64,000 nucleotides of DNA from assembly GCA_026874595.1 (NCBI GenBank), contig CM049317.1, positions 13,570,882-13,634,881 on the forward strand, read 5' to 3'. Origin of the DNA: Sipunculus nudus. Taxonomy: Eukaryota; Annelida; Sipuncula; Golfingiida; Sipunculidae. Numbering within the stretch: the stretch's first letter is position 1; every line of letters starts with the position of its first letter. The notes under the pieces are model-generated. The model made no database searches, was not told the DNA's origin, and was given only the letters and a program-made list of their open reading frames with translations. Positions 36,901-60,780 of this stretch are shown here, piece by piece. The position numbers and the translations under genes were made by a program.

Positions 36901-39262
36901 TTGTGACCCAAATGGCCGAATGGCCACACTTAACTACCCCTCCCTTTGCTAAATGGACCATGCTTGGTAGGAAAATGGGTAATTCCAATGAGGTGTATAG
37001 GGGTGGAAGCAACAGTAACATTATACAATACCTTAACTACAGTATACAATTCTGATCATCGAGCCTACTCCCCAAAACATGTAGTTTGAAGTGTTTATCA
37101 GAACACATAGATCGCTGTCAGTAATATACACACAAGTCACAGACTCTATTTTAATTCCATACCTATGCACAATTGTTAATTAATAAATCCTAATTACACC
37201 AGACAAGATTAACTGCTAGCTACATTGATTAAACTTTCATATTTCACACTACTACACAGTGGTTTATATACAACATTGTTCACTAACATTATTCAGTGCA
37301 TCATCGATTATTACTCCATACTTTTTACATCTATCTGGAGTAATTTCCTAAAAGATAATAAAATACCTCATACAGGTATGTATAAATTATCATATGAATA
37401 ACAGGATTTAATGTATTCCTGTATCTATCTATATAAGTTTAACTAGAGTATTTATATTTATATATCGTTATATATGACACACTCCTGTACAATTTACTAT
37501 ATAAAATCAAAATAAAAATTGAGACATAACTAACAAATGTTAACCAAGGGAGGTGTGATCTCCGTATTTGTTAGCAGCCATAACAAAAGAAATTCTATGC
37601 TCCAATGTTTGTGCAACAAAATTTAACTTACTCCTAAAACATGCGTCCAGGACCATCTCTCCTTGATGACGGAGCAACTTCGTAATGCAAACAATAAAAT
37701 GTCAAAACATACCCTCCAAGCAATCCTCAACATCTTTATGTTGTGCCCTTTATACTTACAATGTCAGTCTCCACTAAATTTAAATATATATGTATGAAAG
37801 TATATCAAAATGCATCAAATATTTCAGCTCAGCTAGGAAGACATGAATAGTCAATTTGTTCCAACATTTGGCATAAGAATGCACAATTGATAAAATATTT
37901 TTTTTTCACAAATTTTGTTCATCACAAGTTTGTTATAACAGTCATGTTGATCTCATGGCTAAATATTTTACAGTTAAAAATTTGTTTGTTTGTAAGATCT
38001 TAATTTTGTTCATTTTGCATTCCTAAAATATAGATTTCTAATGGCAGATGAAAACATTAAAGGACACTGAAAATAATAAATTTCATCTGAGTATTGTAAT
38101 AAAACTTGATCACAAAGATAATAATTTTTGTTAAACCATTTCTCTGCACTCCATGAGTGGAACTATAAAATATTTCAAAGACTTTTTTCTAAACTTAATA
38201 ACAAGGACCATCACGTAACATTTCTAGCATGGATAACAGCCAAATACATTTCAAAGAAAGTTCACAAACAGAAACTTTTCCAGGTTTGTGTGAACCCTGT
38301 ACTTTCCTTCTTCACAAAATCACATCTGTGCCCTGCAACCGGTTAACTTCACTATCTATGTTACATTTGGTTCAGCAACCGGTCTTCCTACTATCAAGCC
38401 ACTCTGGCAACTGAATTCATAAATAATGAAAAAACCTGCACTGTTAATGAAATCCAATGAAACAAATGTTAACAAAGTTAACAATACTCTGTTCACACAG
38501 TCTGCACGTGGGCACATGCACCATTAACAGGATGGGTTTACAAGGCTTTATTTGACTGATCATATTTTCAATGCCTTTCTGGCAAATGCTAAATCTTTGA
38601 ACTTAAATAGCTACAGATGGGTTTCAGGAGCCATATAAACCAATTGTATGCGAGTCATTTGATTGGTTTAAGTGCATTAGTCATTATTCATGAAACAGAT
38701 GCCTTATCCGCTCAATGATGGTGTTGCAGCCAGAACCTTTCTGGTAGGAAAAACATCTACTGCACATACCTGGCAAGTCACTATAAACAGAAACAGACAA
38801 CACAATCCAAAATGTGCTGGTACAGATTAGGACACAACAAACTTAGCATGGAAAGTGGAAGTAATAGTTGACCTATTTGATCTATATACACAATACTGTT
38901 AAAGATTGGTAATAATTTGTGTCTTTAAACGGCAGTAAAAGATTTTATCCTGGGTGTGCGGATCTTATTGTTTGGCTTTCGAAAACAAGTTCTTTTATAA
39001 ACCTTAATAGGTACTGAAATAAATACCTGGTTGTCATGGCAACCCAAGGCTTGTCAAATATTTCAAATATGCAGATAAAAATTCATATCTTGTGCGATAA
39101 AATATAATGAGGATTATACTTTTGGCAAAATGAAAGTCAAATAAATAAATCTAAAATGTATATCAGATATATTAAGGAGCCGTTGTGACTAATATTTAGC
39201 ACCTATACTGTGTACTTAATGTACAGCTGGTATATCATTAAATTATTATACAGTGTAACATA

Positions 39263-39478
39263 CAGTATAACCTCATTTATCTGACACACTTCCACAGTGA
39301 CACACAAACATTTCAAACCTCAATACTCTGTCCACTTTGTTCCTATCTCAATCATTTATCATCATAATTTGTCCTCACTTTATCTTTCGAAAGCTGATAC
39401 CCTCAGTTATTCACCTTTCTTACCTTTGGCCAATAATTCCTATGGTTCTGGTGTTAACGAGATAATGAAGTTATACTG
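39263..39478. mobile_element. TA-type MITE with CAGTATAAC termini
   Basis: TA|CAGTATAACCTCATT at the left and AATGAAGTTATACTG at the right are inverted, with one difference in 15 bases. The right target base pair is aa rather than ta. It lies downstream of the zinc-finger gene. Confidence 0.55.
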
Positions 39479-40066
39479 AACACTACATCTTGTTAAGGAG
39501 GTCAAGATACTGAGTGAACAGACCTATAAGGTAAGTTCTATATGGAAACTGAAAATCAAACCAGACTACATTTTTACAGACCAAAACTAAAAAGTTGTTC
39601 AGTCTGATTGTATAGCCCTATTAACTGGTAAAATAACATAAAACATCACTGGTTACAGTTTATACTTCTGGCTCTTTTTGCTTTTTAATTTAACAAATAT
39701 TCATGAATTGCTGCTGTGGTAAATATTGTGAAAATAAATGATTTATGGGAAAATATAAAGCTTAATCATGGCTGTGTTTAATTAGCTGAGAGAATGGCAT
39801 TAGACCATTTAAATACATTAGAAGACAAAAGATCCAAATGATAAAACTCTGCTCTCTTCATTTTCAAATTACATAACAAGCTCTGGTAGACTGCTAATTT
39901 GCTTGCCCTCCTTGTAACAAAATATTAAATAAAATTCATACTTGGTACTGGCAAGACTCCACTGGTCCAACATAATTAATAATGTTTCGGAAAAATCTGT
40001 CTGAAACAGATCTGAGAGTAAACAGAACCCAGACAAGCTCAGCAAGACATTCCCTCAACCAACCAA

Positions 40067-50377
<10,311 letters not shown>

Positions 50378-51130
50378 CTGTGAAATAAGAAATACAATTT
50401 TGTAATGATTTGTTAAATATAAAATAAACTCACACTATCACAAATAACAAAATATAAAATGCACATGTGATTTAAATCACATATTAAACTCTGAAAAATC
50501 AATAAAAGTCAACCAATCATATTTCCAATATTAAAATATAACATGCCTATGTGTGATTCAAATCATATATTTAAGTCTGAAAAATAAATAAAAAGTCCAC
50601 CATTCATATTTCCAATTATAAAATATCACATGCATATATGTGATTTAAATCATATACTATAGTCTGAAAAATGAATACTGTAAAATTCAAGTTGATGAAG
50701 CTTGCACCACCCATCTGGCAAAACTGGTCAAGCCAGCTATCCAAGATCAATAATGAGTCATAACTGAGGAAAATCCATGCAGTAAGAGCTATAATATATG
50801 AGCTTTGGTATAAATTATCAATGTCAATAGAGCTGATTTTCAAAGCTGAGTCTGCGAAAAAATACTCATAGATATGCAGGATCACTTTTTTCAAATCTTT
50901 TGTTTACGCAAGGGTGAATGAGAAATATTTTATATACTTTTATAATTCCATTTGATCAAAATGTTTCAAGATTGAGAAATAATGTAATTCATGACTGTAG
51001 GTTACTTTGCACTAATTCTCAGGCTTCCAAGCAGATTTCATCATACTTGTCTGAGTGTTGGATTAATTTGAAGTATAAATTCAATATAATTAACTATTAT
51101 GTACATCATAATCAGAATTCCATCAATAGA

Positions 51131-51753
51131 AAACAAGGGACCCATGGGTCACGTCGCTCAGCTGAATTTTGGAAAATATTAGTAACTGCAAAATATTTTT
51201 TATTTCTTATGGTTTTTCCATGTATATTACAATTTAAAAAGCTAAGAGAAAATAGCCCAGCTTAAATGAAACTCTGTAAATTATAGAATAATGGACATGA
51301 GCTAAAGCATATGGACTGTGTAATAAATGAAACCTTTGGCCTGACACCATTTAGTGTTGCACCAAAGGAAACAAGGGACCTATGGGTCACGGCGCTCAGC
51401 TGTTATATAAGATAAAAAAATATGATTTTGAAATGAGGCACATGCTGGTTTTGTGTGGAAATAAATATAAGCTGTATTATGAGTTGTTAGTGTTAAGCTT
51501 ATGTATGATTTTGATAGTTTCTTTGGAGACAGGGAAGAGATTGATTTCATTTATTTTATTAACAAATGGAGTGCCACTGTCATACAGATTTTGACTTGGC
51601 CATATAACTGATAAGCAGCATATATAAGATAAAGAGTTTAACTATTTATTAAAATTTAAAAACAAATATTGTGCCAAATATAATTTTTATTAAAAATAAT
51701 AAGAGAATCATATGATTTTTTTCAATAAAATATAACTGAAATGATTATTAAAA
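51131..51753 (+). mobile_element. Family A fragments left of the Helitron-like insertion
   Basis: Two 5' signatures occur close together, acaagggacccatgggtcac near 51133 and acaagggacctatgggtcac near 51371. The second starts a unit repeated from 53612. Confidence 0.65.
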
Positions 51754-52932
51754 CTAGAATACGGGTAGTCGACAAGCGACTACATGTATCCGCCTAAATC
51801 AGAGTGGAACGGGTGAAGTGAGGCATGGATTGAGTGGCAAGGGGAAATAGAGTGAAGTGTTGCATATTAGCATGGATGTCTGCAGCCAAATTGTGTATGT
51901 AGGTTGGCCCCCCTACCACAAAATCCAGAAAGCCGTCCAAGTTGTATACATATGCAAAATTTAAGGCAGATAAGTCAAACCACTACATGTATATGAGTGA
52001 TTTTAGCCCGTGGCAGACAAACAGATGGACGCAGAGCAAAAATGGTTGCAGGTGGCGCCACCAGTTTTGCGTATGATAAAGAGCTATGTGAGAACTATAC
52101 ACATGCAAAACTTTGGCCCAATTGGTCAAACGGTTCCCAAGATATGAGCTTTGATGTCTGCTGCATAAACTAGAATGCAGGTGGCGCCACCTGTCATAAA
52201 ATCAAGAGAGCTGTCAGAGATGTATAAACCTGCAAAATTTTAGGCAGATATGTCAAACCACTGCCGAGATATGAGTGATTTTATCCCATGGCAGAAAAAC
52301 AGACGGGAGCAGTGCAAAAATGGCTGCAGTTGGCGTCACCAGTTTTGCGTATGATAAAGAGCTATGTGTGATCTATACACATGCAAAATTTTGGCCGAAT
52401 CAGTCAAATGGTTCCCAAGATATGAGCTTGGATGTCTGCAGCGTAAAAGTGAATGTAGGTGGCACCACCTGTCATAAAATCAGAAAAGCTATCCAGGATG
52501 TATACGCATGCCGAATTTCAGGTGAATTACTAGTCAAGTCACTGCAGAGATATGAGTGATTTAAACCCAAGGCAGAAGAACAGATGGACACTGTGCAAAC
52601 ATGGTTGCAGGTGGCGCCACCATTTTTTGTGTATGTTATAAAGCTCTCCAAGGGCTACATTTGTGCAAGAAAATTTTCCAGATCGGTCAAACTGTTCCCG
52701 AGATATGTGGGTTTATGTGTGGAAACAGACGCACAAACGGACGCAGAGTGCAGAGGAAAGGTCAGATGTCAAAACAAAATCGGGGCGCAGCAGTTCACAT
52801 GTGGCCCGAACATAATCCCGGGTTTCGTAAAATTCCGCCTAGCGGTTACAGAGTTCTCCGGACAGCTACGCCACGGCGGCGGCGGTGGGCTGAAAACATA
52901 GTATCCGCAAAACTCTGTTTTGGGGGATACAA
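51754..52932 (-). mobile_element. Family B Helitron-like element, copy 3, with paralogous empty site
   Basis: CTAG terminus at 51754-51757, a perfect 7-bp-stem hairpin (gtagtcg acaag cgactac) and the other end at gggggatacaa|t. Palindrome sites at 52051, 52180, 52329 (variant), 52458 (variant) and 52610. The flanking sequence is duplicated near 53985 without the insertion, which places the element exactly between A and T with no target duplication. Confidence 0.8.
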
Positions 52933-55900
52933 TAATATTATAGAATATATTCATGAATGCATTCATGAATACATTTTGAAAGTATTTGCACTGGTATTCA
53001 AATACTTTCATTTTTACCTGAATTCCCATTCTTATGCAAGAAATTTTATAATGGAGTACATATTCATATTCATATTCATATACATTTGCCAAGTATTCGC
53101 ACCATGTCTGGTATTTATTCAGTTTTAGCCAAACAATGATGTTGAGAAACCAGAATATAAACAAAGGACCCATGGGTCACGACAACCAGCTTAAGTTTGA
53201 AATTTTTGCAAATGCAAAATATAAAAAATATTCTATTGTAATGTTTTTTATTTATATAAGCATATGAGAAGCTAAGAGGAAAGGGCCCTCCTACTTGGTT
53301 ATAGTAAAGTTCTCAATATATGATTGCAAACTAATACTCTGACAAGACTGTCATGAAGAAAAACAGTAAAAGTTTTGAGATACTGTGATGCAAATGAAAA
53401 ATTTGCAGATGGACAGGCAAGTGGACAGAATGGACTTATACCTTCATTTCACTTTCAAGGGAATAATGCATTTAAGTTTATATATAACAACATGGCATCT
53501 ACAAAATTATTCCTTGAATCCCTATTAAAACGTTTTGCACATTGGAGTTTTCAGTACATGCTTAATTTTATTCACCGAAATAAAATAAAAGATTCAGTAC
53601 ATTTGATAAAATAACAAGGGACCTATGGGTCACGACGCTCAGCTGTTATATATGATTAAAAATATTATTTAGAAATGAGGCACATGCTGGTTTTGTGTGG
53701 TAATAAATATAAGCTGTATTATGAGTTGTTGTTGTTTAGCTTGTGTATGATTTTGATAGTACCTTTGGAGACAGGGAAGAGGATCGATTTCATTTATTTT
53801 ATTAACAAATGGAGTACTATTGTCACACAGATTTTGACTTGGCCATATAACTTATAAGCAGAATATATAATATAAGGGTTTAACTATTAAATAAAAAAGT
53901 TACAAATATTGTCCCAAATATAATTTTTATTAAAAATAATAAGAGAATCATGATTTTTTAAAATGAAATATAACTGAAATGATTATTAAAATGATATTAA
54001 AGAATATATTCATGAATGCATTCATGAATACATTTTGAAAGTATTTGCACTGGTATTCATATACTTTCATTTTTACCTGAATTCAAATTCTTTATGCAAG
54101 AAATTTTATAATGGAGTACATAATCATATTCGTATTTAAATACAATTACAAAGTATTCGCACCATGTCTGGTATTTATTCAGTTTTCACCAAACAATGAT
54201 GTTGAGAATCCAGAATATACAAAATTCACACATTTAAACAATGATCATAAGTACCTGGTTTTATGGCTTTTATTTATATTAAAAAATAACTGTAATAGAT
54301 TCTTTTTGGACTAATTTCACATCAATGTACACACTAGACACAGTAGGAATCTAGATTAATATTATCCACTGCATCTTTGTCTATCATTAATTTCCATCAT
54401 ATGATCCCTAATGATTAGTAATGAATGATATGATTTACTTCTTTATCATTAAAATTGAACTGAAAAATACCATAGGTGACTGCATGGTGTTATTTGGAAT
54501 ACCTGACATTCTATCCATCGATACAAGATTCTTATATCATCAGTAACTGCAAGTTAATTTCCTGTTATTATAAACTAACAAATTCCTTTTCTATTTTTCT
54601 TTAATTTTTTATTAAAAAACCAATAAAAATTTATTAATTTATTGTTTATTGTTATGAAGTTGGTTAAAACTACTAGATGAGTTGGGTTGGACACCTGGAT
54701 CAACTGTGGCTGGCCATAAGCTGCCTGGATTCCGGTGTATGCCTCGCCTCAAGCATGCATAATTTGCTGAAAGTTCAACACGGTCAACATACAGGTGACT
54801 CAAGAGGGGCTTGAGAGAGCCAAAGTCTGACAGGGTCTCATAAAACATTAATAAAAGCTACAATTTTTGGCCAATTATTTTTCAGCTTTCTAAATTTAAA
54901 AGCTGAAATCCTTATGTGTGCATGATATGAAAATTATATCAACAGTGCTCACAGGAAACAAACGTGCCATGGTCAAAGTTGGGCAAAATTTAAGTTTCTA
55001 ATTTTACATTTATACTAATAACTTATAAAATTTGATAAATTCATAACTAATTTTGGGTATTCAATTGAATCTTGATTAAATAATGTTACATTCCTGACAA
55101 AAAATCTCTAGCTTCAGCAATCTCCTTTTTAAGGGAGTAAATATATTTCTTGATTCTTTACAAAGTGCATTATGTTTGGGCCCTAATTTAAAACAAATAC
55201 GCAATACTGATATCATTCTGGCATGTGCATAGAGAATGAAAAATATGTATATTATTTATGAAGTCAGATCAGTGGTTTTGATATTAGGCAGTCTTGAAGT
55301 GTAACAATGGGTTTTTAATGGAAAAATGAAGTTTTTCAATAATATCTTGAAGGTATTAAGTCCTAGTGACCAAATTCTTGGCATGGTTGGGGATTTTGGA
55401 GACATCTAGCTGTATGCCGAATTTAAGGAACTAAGAGCTGAAGCTGGGGAGCTGAGCTCTTGCAAACTGCATAACACTAGCTTGATGAAAAAAATATGTT
55501 ACATGGTGCTTGAAAACCTGAATAAAATCTACAGTTTTTGATCAACTGGTTTCAAATTTTTGGTGTTAACAGTTGAAAAGGTAGCAAAAACATGCTGTGA
55601 AAATTAAATCCACAGTACTTATGGGAAAAAAACGTGCCATGGTCAAAGTTGGGCAAAATTTAAGGTACCAATTTTTTATTTTTATTAATATTTTAAAAAA
55701 TTTAAAAGATTTTGATCTAATTTTGGGTATACAATTTAATTTTGATTTATTAAAGTTATATTACTGGAAAAAAGGTCCATAGCTTTAACATGTTTTGTGT
55801 TAAGTGATCAAATATCTTTCCTGATTTTTTACAAAATGCATTATGTTTGGGTCCATAACTTTTTTAAATTATATAATACAGACATAATTTCTTGAATGTA

Positions 55901-58900
55901 CATAGGAACTATATAGAGGAATATTTATGGTAAATATGAGGAAAAACAGATGAGTGGTTTTGATATTAGGCAGTCCTGAAGTGTGAAAATAGGTTTTTAA
56001 TAAAAAATTGAGGTTTTTCCTTAATTTCTCAAAGGAACGAAGTCGAAAAGACCCAGTTTTCGGCTTGGTAGGAGATCTTGGGGACATCTAACATTATGCC
56101 GAATTTTGGATTCCTAGGTCCTACGGTTTCAAAACGTGCCACATCTACGGACGGACGGACGGACGGACGGACGGACGGACGGACGGACGGACAGACGGAC
56201 GGACGACGGACAATGGACCACGACTATAGCTCAGATGACTTATAGTCAGCTGAGCTAAAAACATCTTTTCAAATAAAGTATACACACTGTTGGTTGAATG
56301 AGGGACAAACAATATCATTATGCTAATTACAATCTCAGCTATAATTAATTACTGGAATTAATAGTCAATTTCACACCTGGTGAAGTTTTACTCTTCTGAT
56401 GTAAAGCATTACTTATCTGATGAACATCCACACTTCCATAGCAATACATCACTTTGTGGACACAATTAAATGTGCACTTTAATCATTGTAACCCTGGTAG
56501 TACAATACAAAATCTAAAATGTAGCATGTCCAAGAATAAAATAAAATACAGAAAATTATAACATTCATCTAGTTTATGCACCAGCTGGGGGGGGGGGGGG
56601 GGTGAGTGCAGGGAAGCCTGCTAGTAGTGGCCAAGCTGGGCCAAGGCAAGCTGCCTGGGGTGGGTTACATTATGCAAGTGAAGGCTGTACTACTAGGTGG
56701 GCCAGATGTAAACAACACTTGACATGGTGTATGAAAACTTGAATAAAAGCTACTCTTTTCAAACAATTTCTTTGAAATTTCAGATTTTTAAAAGATTAAA
56801 TCCTTATGTATATATGCTGTGAAAATAAAATCAACAGTACTTACAGGGAAAAAACGTGCCACTGCCAAATTTAAAATTTGGACAAAATTTAAGGTATTGA
56901 TTTTTTATTTATGCTAATAACTTGAACAATTTGCAAAATTCAGATCTCATTTTGGGTAAACAATTGAATCTTGATTAAATAAAGTTATATTCCTGAAAAA
57001 AGTCTCCAGCTTCAGCAATTCTCATGTTAAGTGAGCAAATATATTTCCTGATTTTTAAAAAATTGCATTATATTTGGGCCTATAACTTCAAAATGATACC
57101 CAATACTGACCTAATTTTTGGTATGTGCACAGAAAATGTATGGAAGAATATGAATACTAAATCTGATCAAAAACAGATCAGTTGTTTTGATATTAGGCAG
57201 CCTTGAAGTGTAACATTGGCTTTTTTTATGGAAAACAGAGGTTTTTCCTTAATATCTCGAAGGAACGAAGTTCTAATGACCCAATTTTTGGTATGGTAGG
57301 AGATTTTGGGGACATCTAATGGTATGCAGAATTTTGGATTCGTAGGTCCAACAGTTTTAAAACGTGCCCTGTTAACGGCCGGACGGCCGACGGACAAAGG
57401 ACCACAACTATAGCTCAGATGACTTATAGTCAGCTGAGCTAAAGATGGGCCTACAGTAAGTGTCATATAAAAATTCCATTTCATAAACAAATAATGTGTG
57501 AAGGTAATTAAGTTTTCAAAAGTTAAATATATGGCCATATGAGTTAAATGTTAATCCCACAAAGTTTGACCAATATTCCTAATTTTAAAAACTAGGTTTA
57601 ACAGTGTTATTTATACCTAGGCCCCGCCAACTTTAAGAGATATGAATGAAATGCTACCAAGTATTTATATCTTCTTAAATCTTGTCAGTTAGCACTTACA
57701 TTAGGTCCTAATATTTTACCATATTTGAATATTAGGATTAAATTCCTGAACATTTTTTTCTTTAATAAAAATCAAAATTGTCCAAGTCTCAACAAAAAGA
57801 ATTTTTAACATTAAAATTATAAGCTTTGTCTTGTATATTAGTCCTGTGTATCAAAGCGGTGGTTCAGGGAAGGGTCTCTGTTGTTACTGTTCATCGCTGA
57901 AAAAATGTGAAATTATAAGATTCATCTTGTTTAGAGTACAGGTCTGTCAACAGAATGTGGTGGTGTTGGGGGGGGGGGGGGGGGGGGGAGAGAAAGGCTC
58001 CCTGTGGTATTTATGCTGGCAGCCTGATCAAGCTCAACAAGAGAAATGGCTTGCCCAAGTGATGGGATTACATAACAGCCTGGGGAGTATAGAGAGTTAC
58101 ATGGAATGACCTACAGTGACCTCAGTGGACTGCTTGACAATGTAAGGGAATACAACAAGAGCCTCCAAACAATTCAATAACTAGCCTAATTTTGCAGCTT
58201 TTATTTTTCAAATTTCAGATTTTAACAGATTAAATCCTTGTGTACATACTGTGAAAATAACATCCACAGTACTTGCAGGAAAAAATCGTGCCGTGGCGAA
58301 AGTTGGGCAAAATTTAAGGCACTGATTTTATATTTATGCTAATAACTTAAAAATTGCAAATTTCAGATCTAATTTTCGGTATACAATTGAATCTTGATTA
58401 AATGATGTTATATTCCTGAAAAAAAGTCTCAGCCATTCTTATGTTAAGTGAGTAAATATATATCCTGATTTTTTACAAGGTGCATTATGTTTGGGCCTAT
58501 AACTTCAACAAATTATGCAATACTGACCTAAATTTTGGTATGTACATAGGAAATGTATGGAAGAATATGAATATTTACAATTACATCTAACATTATGCCA
58601 ATTTTTGGATTACCAGGTAAACAAAAGTAGGGTCATGATGCTAGAAAATACAAATACATTAATCTTCAAAAAAACTTCAATAGCTAGACTTTTTTAAGCT
58701 TATACTTTCAAATTCAAAATTCATCAGATTAAATCCATATGTAAACTGGCTGTGAAAATTAAATCAAATGTACTTAAAAGGAAAAAGTGCCATGGTCAAA
58801 TTTAGGCAAAATTTAAGGTACCAATTTTTTATTTTTGCTAATATTTAAAAAAATTTCACAGATTTTGATCTGATTTTGGGTATACAATTTAATTTTGATT

Positions 58901-60043
58901 AATTAAAGATATATTACTGGAAAAAAAGTCCATAGCTTTAAAATGTTTTGTGTTAAGTGATCAAATATCTTTCCTGATTTTTTACAAAATGCATTATGTT
59001 TGAGCCCATAACTTTTTAGAAATCATATAATACAGACCTAATTTCTGGTATGTACATAGGAACTATATAGAGGAATATTTATGGTAAATATGAGGAAAAA
59101 CAGATGAGTGGTTTCGTAGTTAGGCTGTCCTGAAATGTGAAAATAGGTTTTTAATAAAAAATTGAGGGTTTTCCTTAATTTCTCAAAGGAATGAAGTCCC
59201 AAAGACCCAGTTTTCGGCTTGGTAGGAGATCTTGGGGACATCTAACATTATGCCAACAACCTTGGGTGCATAGAGAGCTGCACTGAATGACCAACAGTGA
59301 CCACAGTGGACTGCTTGACAATGTAAGGGAATACAACAAGAGCCTCCAAAAAAATTCAATAACTAGCCTAATTTTGCAGCTTTTATTTTCAAATTTCAGA
59401 TTTTAACAGATTAAATCTTTATTTGTATATGCTGTGAAAATTAGATCAACAGTACTTACAGGAAAAAATGTGCCATGGTCAAAGTTGTGCAAAATTTAAG
59501 GTACCAATTTTTTATTTTTGTTAATATTTTAAAAAATTTAAAAGATTTTAATCTAATTTTGGGTATACAATTTAATTTTGATTATTTAAAGTTATATTAC
59601 TGGAAAAAAAGTCCATAGCTTTAACATGTTTTGTGTTAAGTGATCAAATATCTTTCCTGATTTTTTACAAAATGCATTATGTTTGGGCCCATAACTTTTT
59701 TAAATTATAAAATACAGACCTAATTTCTGGCATGTACATGGGAACTATATAGAGGAATATTTATTGTAAATATGAAGAAAAACAGATGAGTGGTTTTGAT
59801 ATTAGGCAGTCCTGAAGTGTGAAAATAGGTTTTTAATAAAAAATTGAGGTTTTTCCTTAATTTCTCAAAGGAACAAAGTCGCAAAGACCCAGTTTTCAGC
59901 TTGGTAGGAGATCTTGGGGACATCTAACATTATGCCAACAGGTCTTACGGTTTCAAAACGTGCCACATCTACAGACGGACGGACGACGGACAATGGACCA
60001 CAACTATAGCCTCAGATGACTTATAGTCAGCTGAGCTAAAAAT
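52933..60043 (+). mobile_element. Family A repeat block, partly tandemly duplicated
   Basis: Contains 5' signatures near 53162 and 53614, and 3' signatures ending near 56262, 57445 and 60043. The sequence 51371-51753 plus 52933-53160 recurs as 53612-54213. Segment 56260-56780 repeats 9880-10420, poly-G tract included. The internal phrase tttgggcccataactt and variants recur near 55160, 55845, 57075, 58490, 58998 and 59680. Short minus-strand frames here repeat the same peptide and are part of the repeat, not genes. Confidence 0.6.
56149..56210. repeat. (ACGG)n tetranucleotide tract of a family A element
   Basis: About 13 acgg/acag units directly before the terminal hairpin. Equivalent shorter tracts lie near 9449, 11695, 28558, 30194, 57375 and 59975, always at the same place in the element. 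Confidence 0.85.
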
Positions 60044-60049
60044 GAAATA

Positions 60050-60780
60050 TTAGGTCTAGACAAATGGAGGCTGGAGGTTCCAAGGTATCTTTATTTGACA
60101 GAAACCGCAATTTTTAAGGAGAGATCTCTGATATTGCAGATTTGACTATTAACTGAGAGACTTAGCAAATACTGAGCTTTGGGGATCCACTGGTCACAGG
60201 TGATTATTCAAACATGAATATGCAATGAGGGTCACGGAAAGTTCAATGTATAACTTTGCATATATCATGTTATTACAACCAAAACCTTGCAATCAATGAT
60301 TATGTATTCTTTGTGATTCATATATGATGATGTGTCTATTATTATTATTATTATAGTTATTATATGTGTATGTATATATGTAATAAAAGGTTTTACATTT
60401 CAACATTTATACAATATGTCAATAAAATATCAAGTGCATACATCTGTTTATTTAATAGTTGCTTAATTTCCTATTGATCTGATGGGTAGATGGACAGATC
60501 TATGGTTGCAGAATCGCCAAGGTTGAATTAAAACAGCAGTAAGGCATCTCACAGAGCTAATAATCTGTACATCCCTAATATAATGAATGGCACAAGACTG
60601 GACTAATTTATCAAATCAAATTAATGTTTAATCCTAAGTGCAAATATCTGACACAGCAGTAATGACTGAATAAATAAAATACACATGCCTACTAAACTGA
60701 ACATCATGGCTTATATATTAATATATATATATATTTTATATTAATCTTTCAAACACACAGAGAAATATATATATAAACAT
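60050..60780. other. AT-rich sequence, no feature
   Basis: Short (tta)n and (ta)n runs near 60338 and 60720. No exon or repeat boundary seen. Confidence 0.5.

Larger units (their letters stand above)
31605..39260. other. Gene-poor AT-rich intergenic stretch
   Basis: Apart from the motif cluster at 32.7 kb, three M-box-like tcacatga/tcatgtga words near 33319-33366 and the duplication at 33.8 kb, I see nothing supportable. Short frames such as 34532-34864 (minus) lack domains and splice context. Confidence 0.5.
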
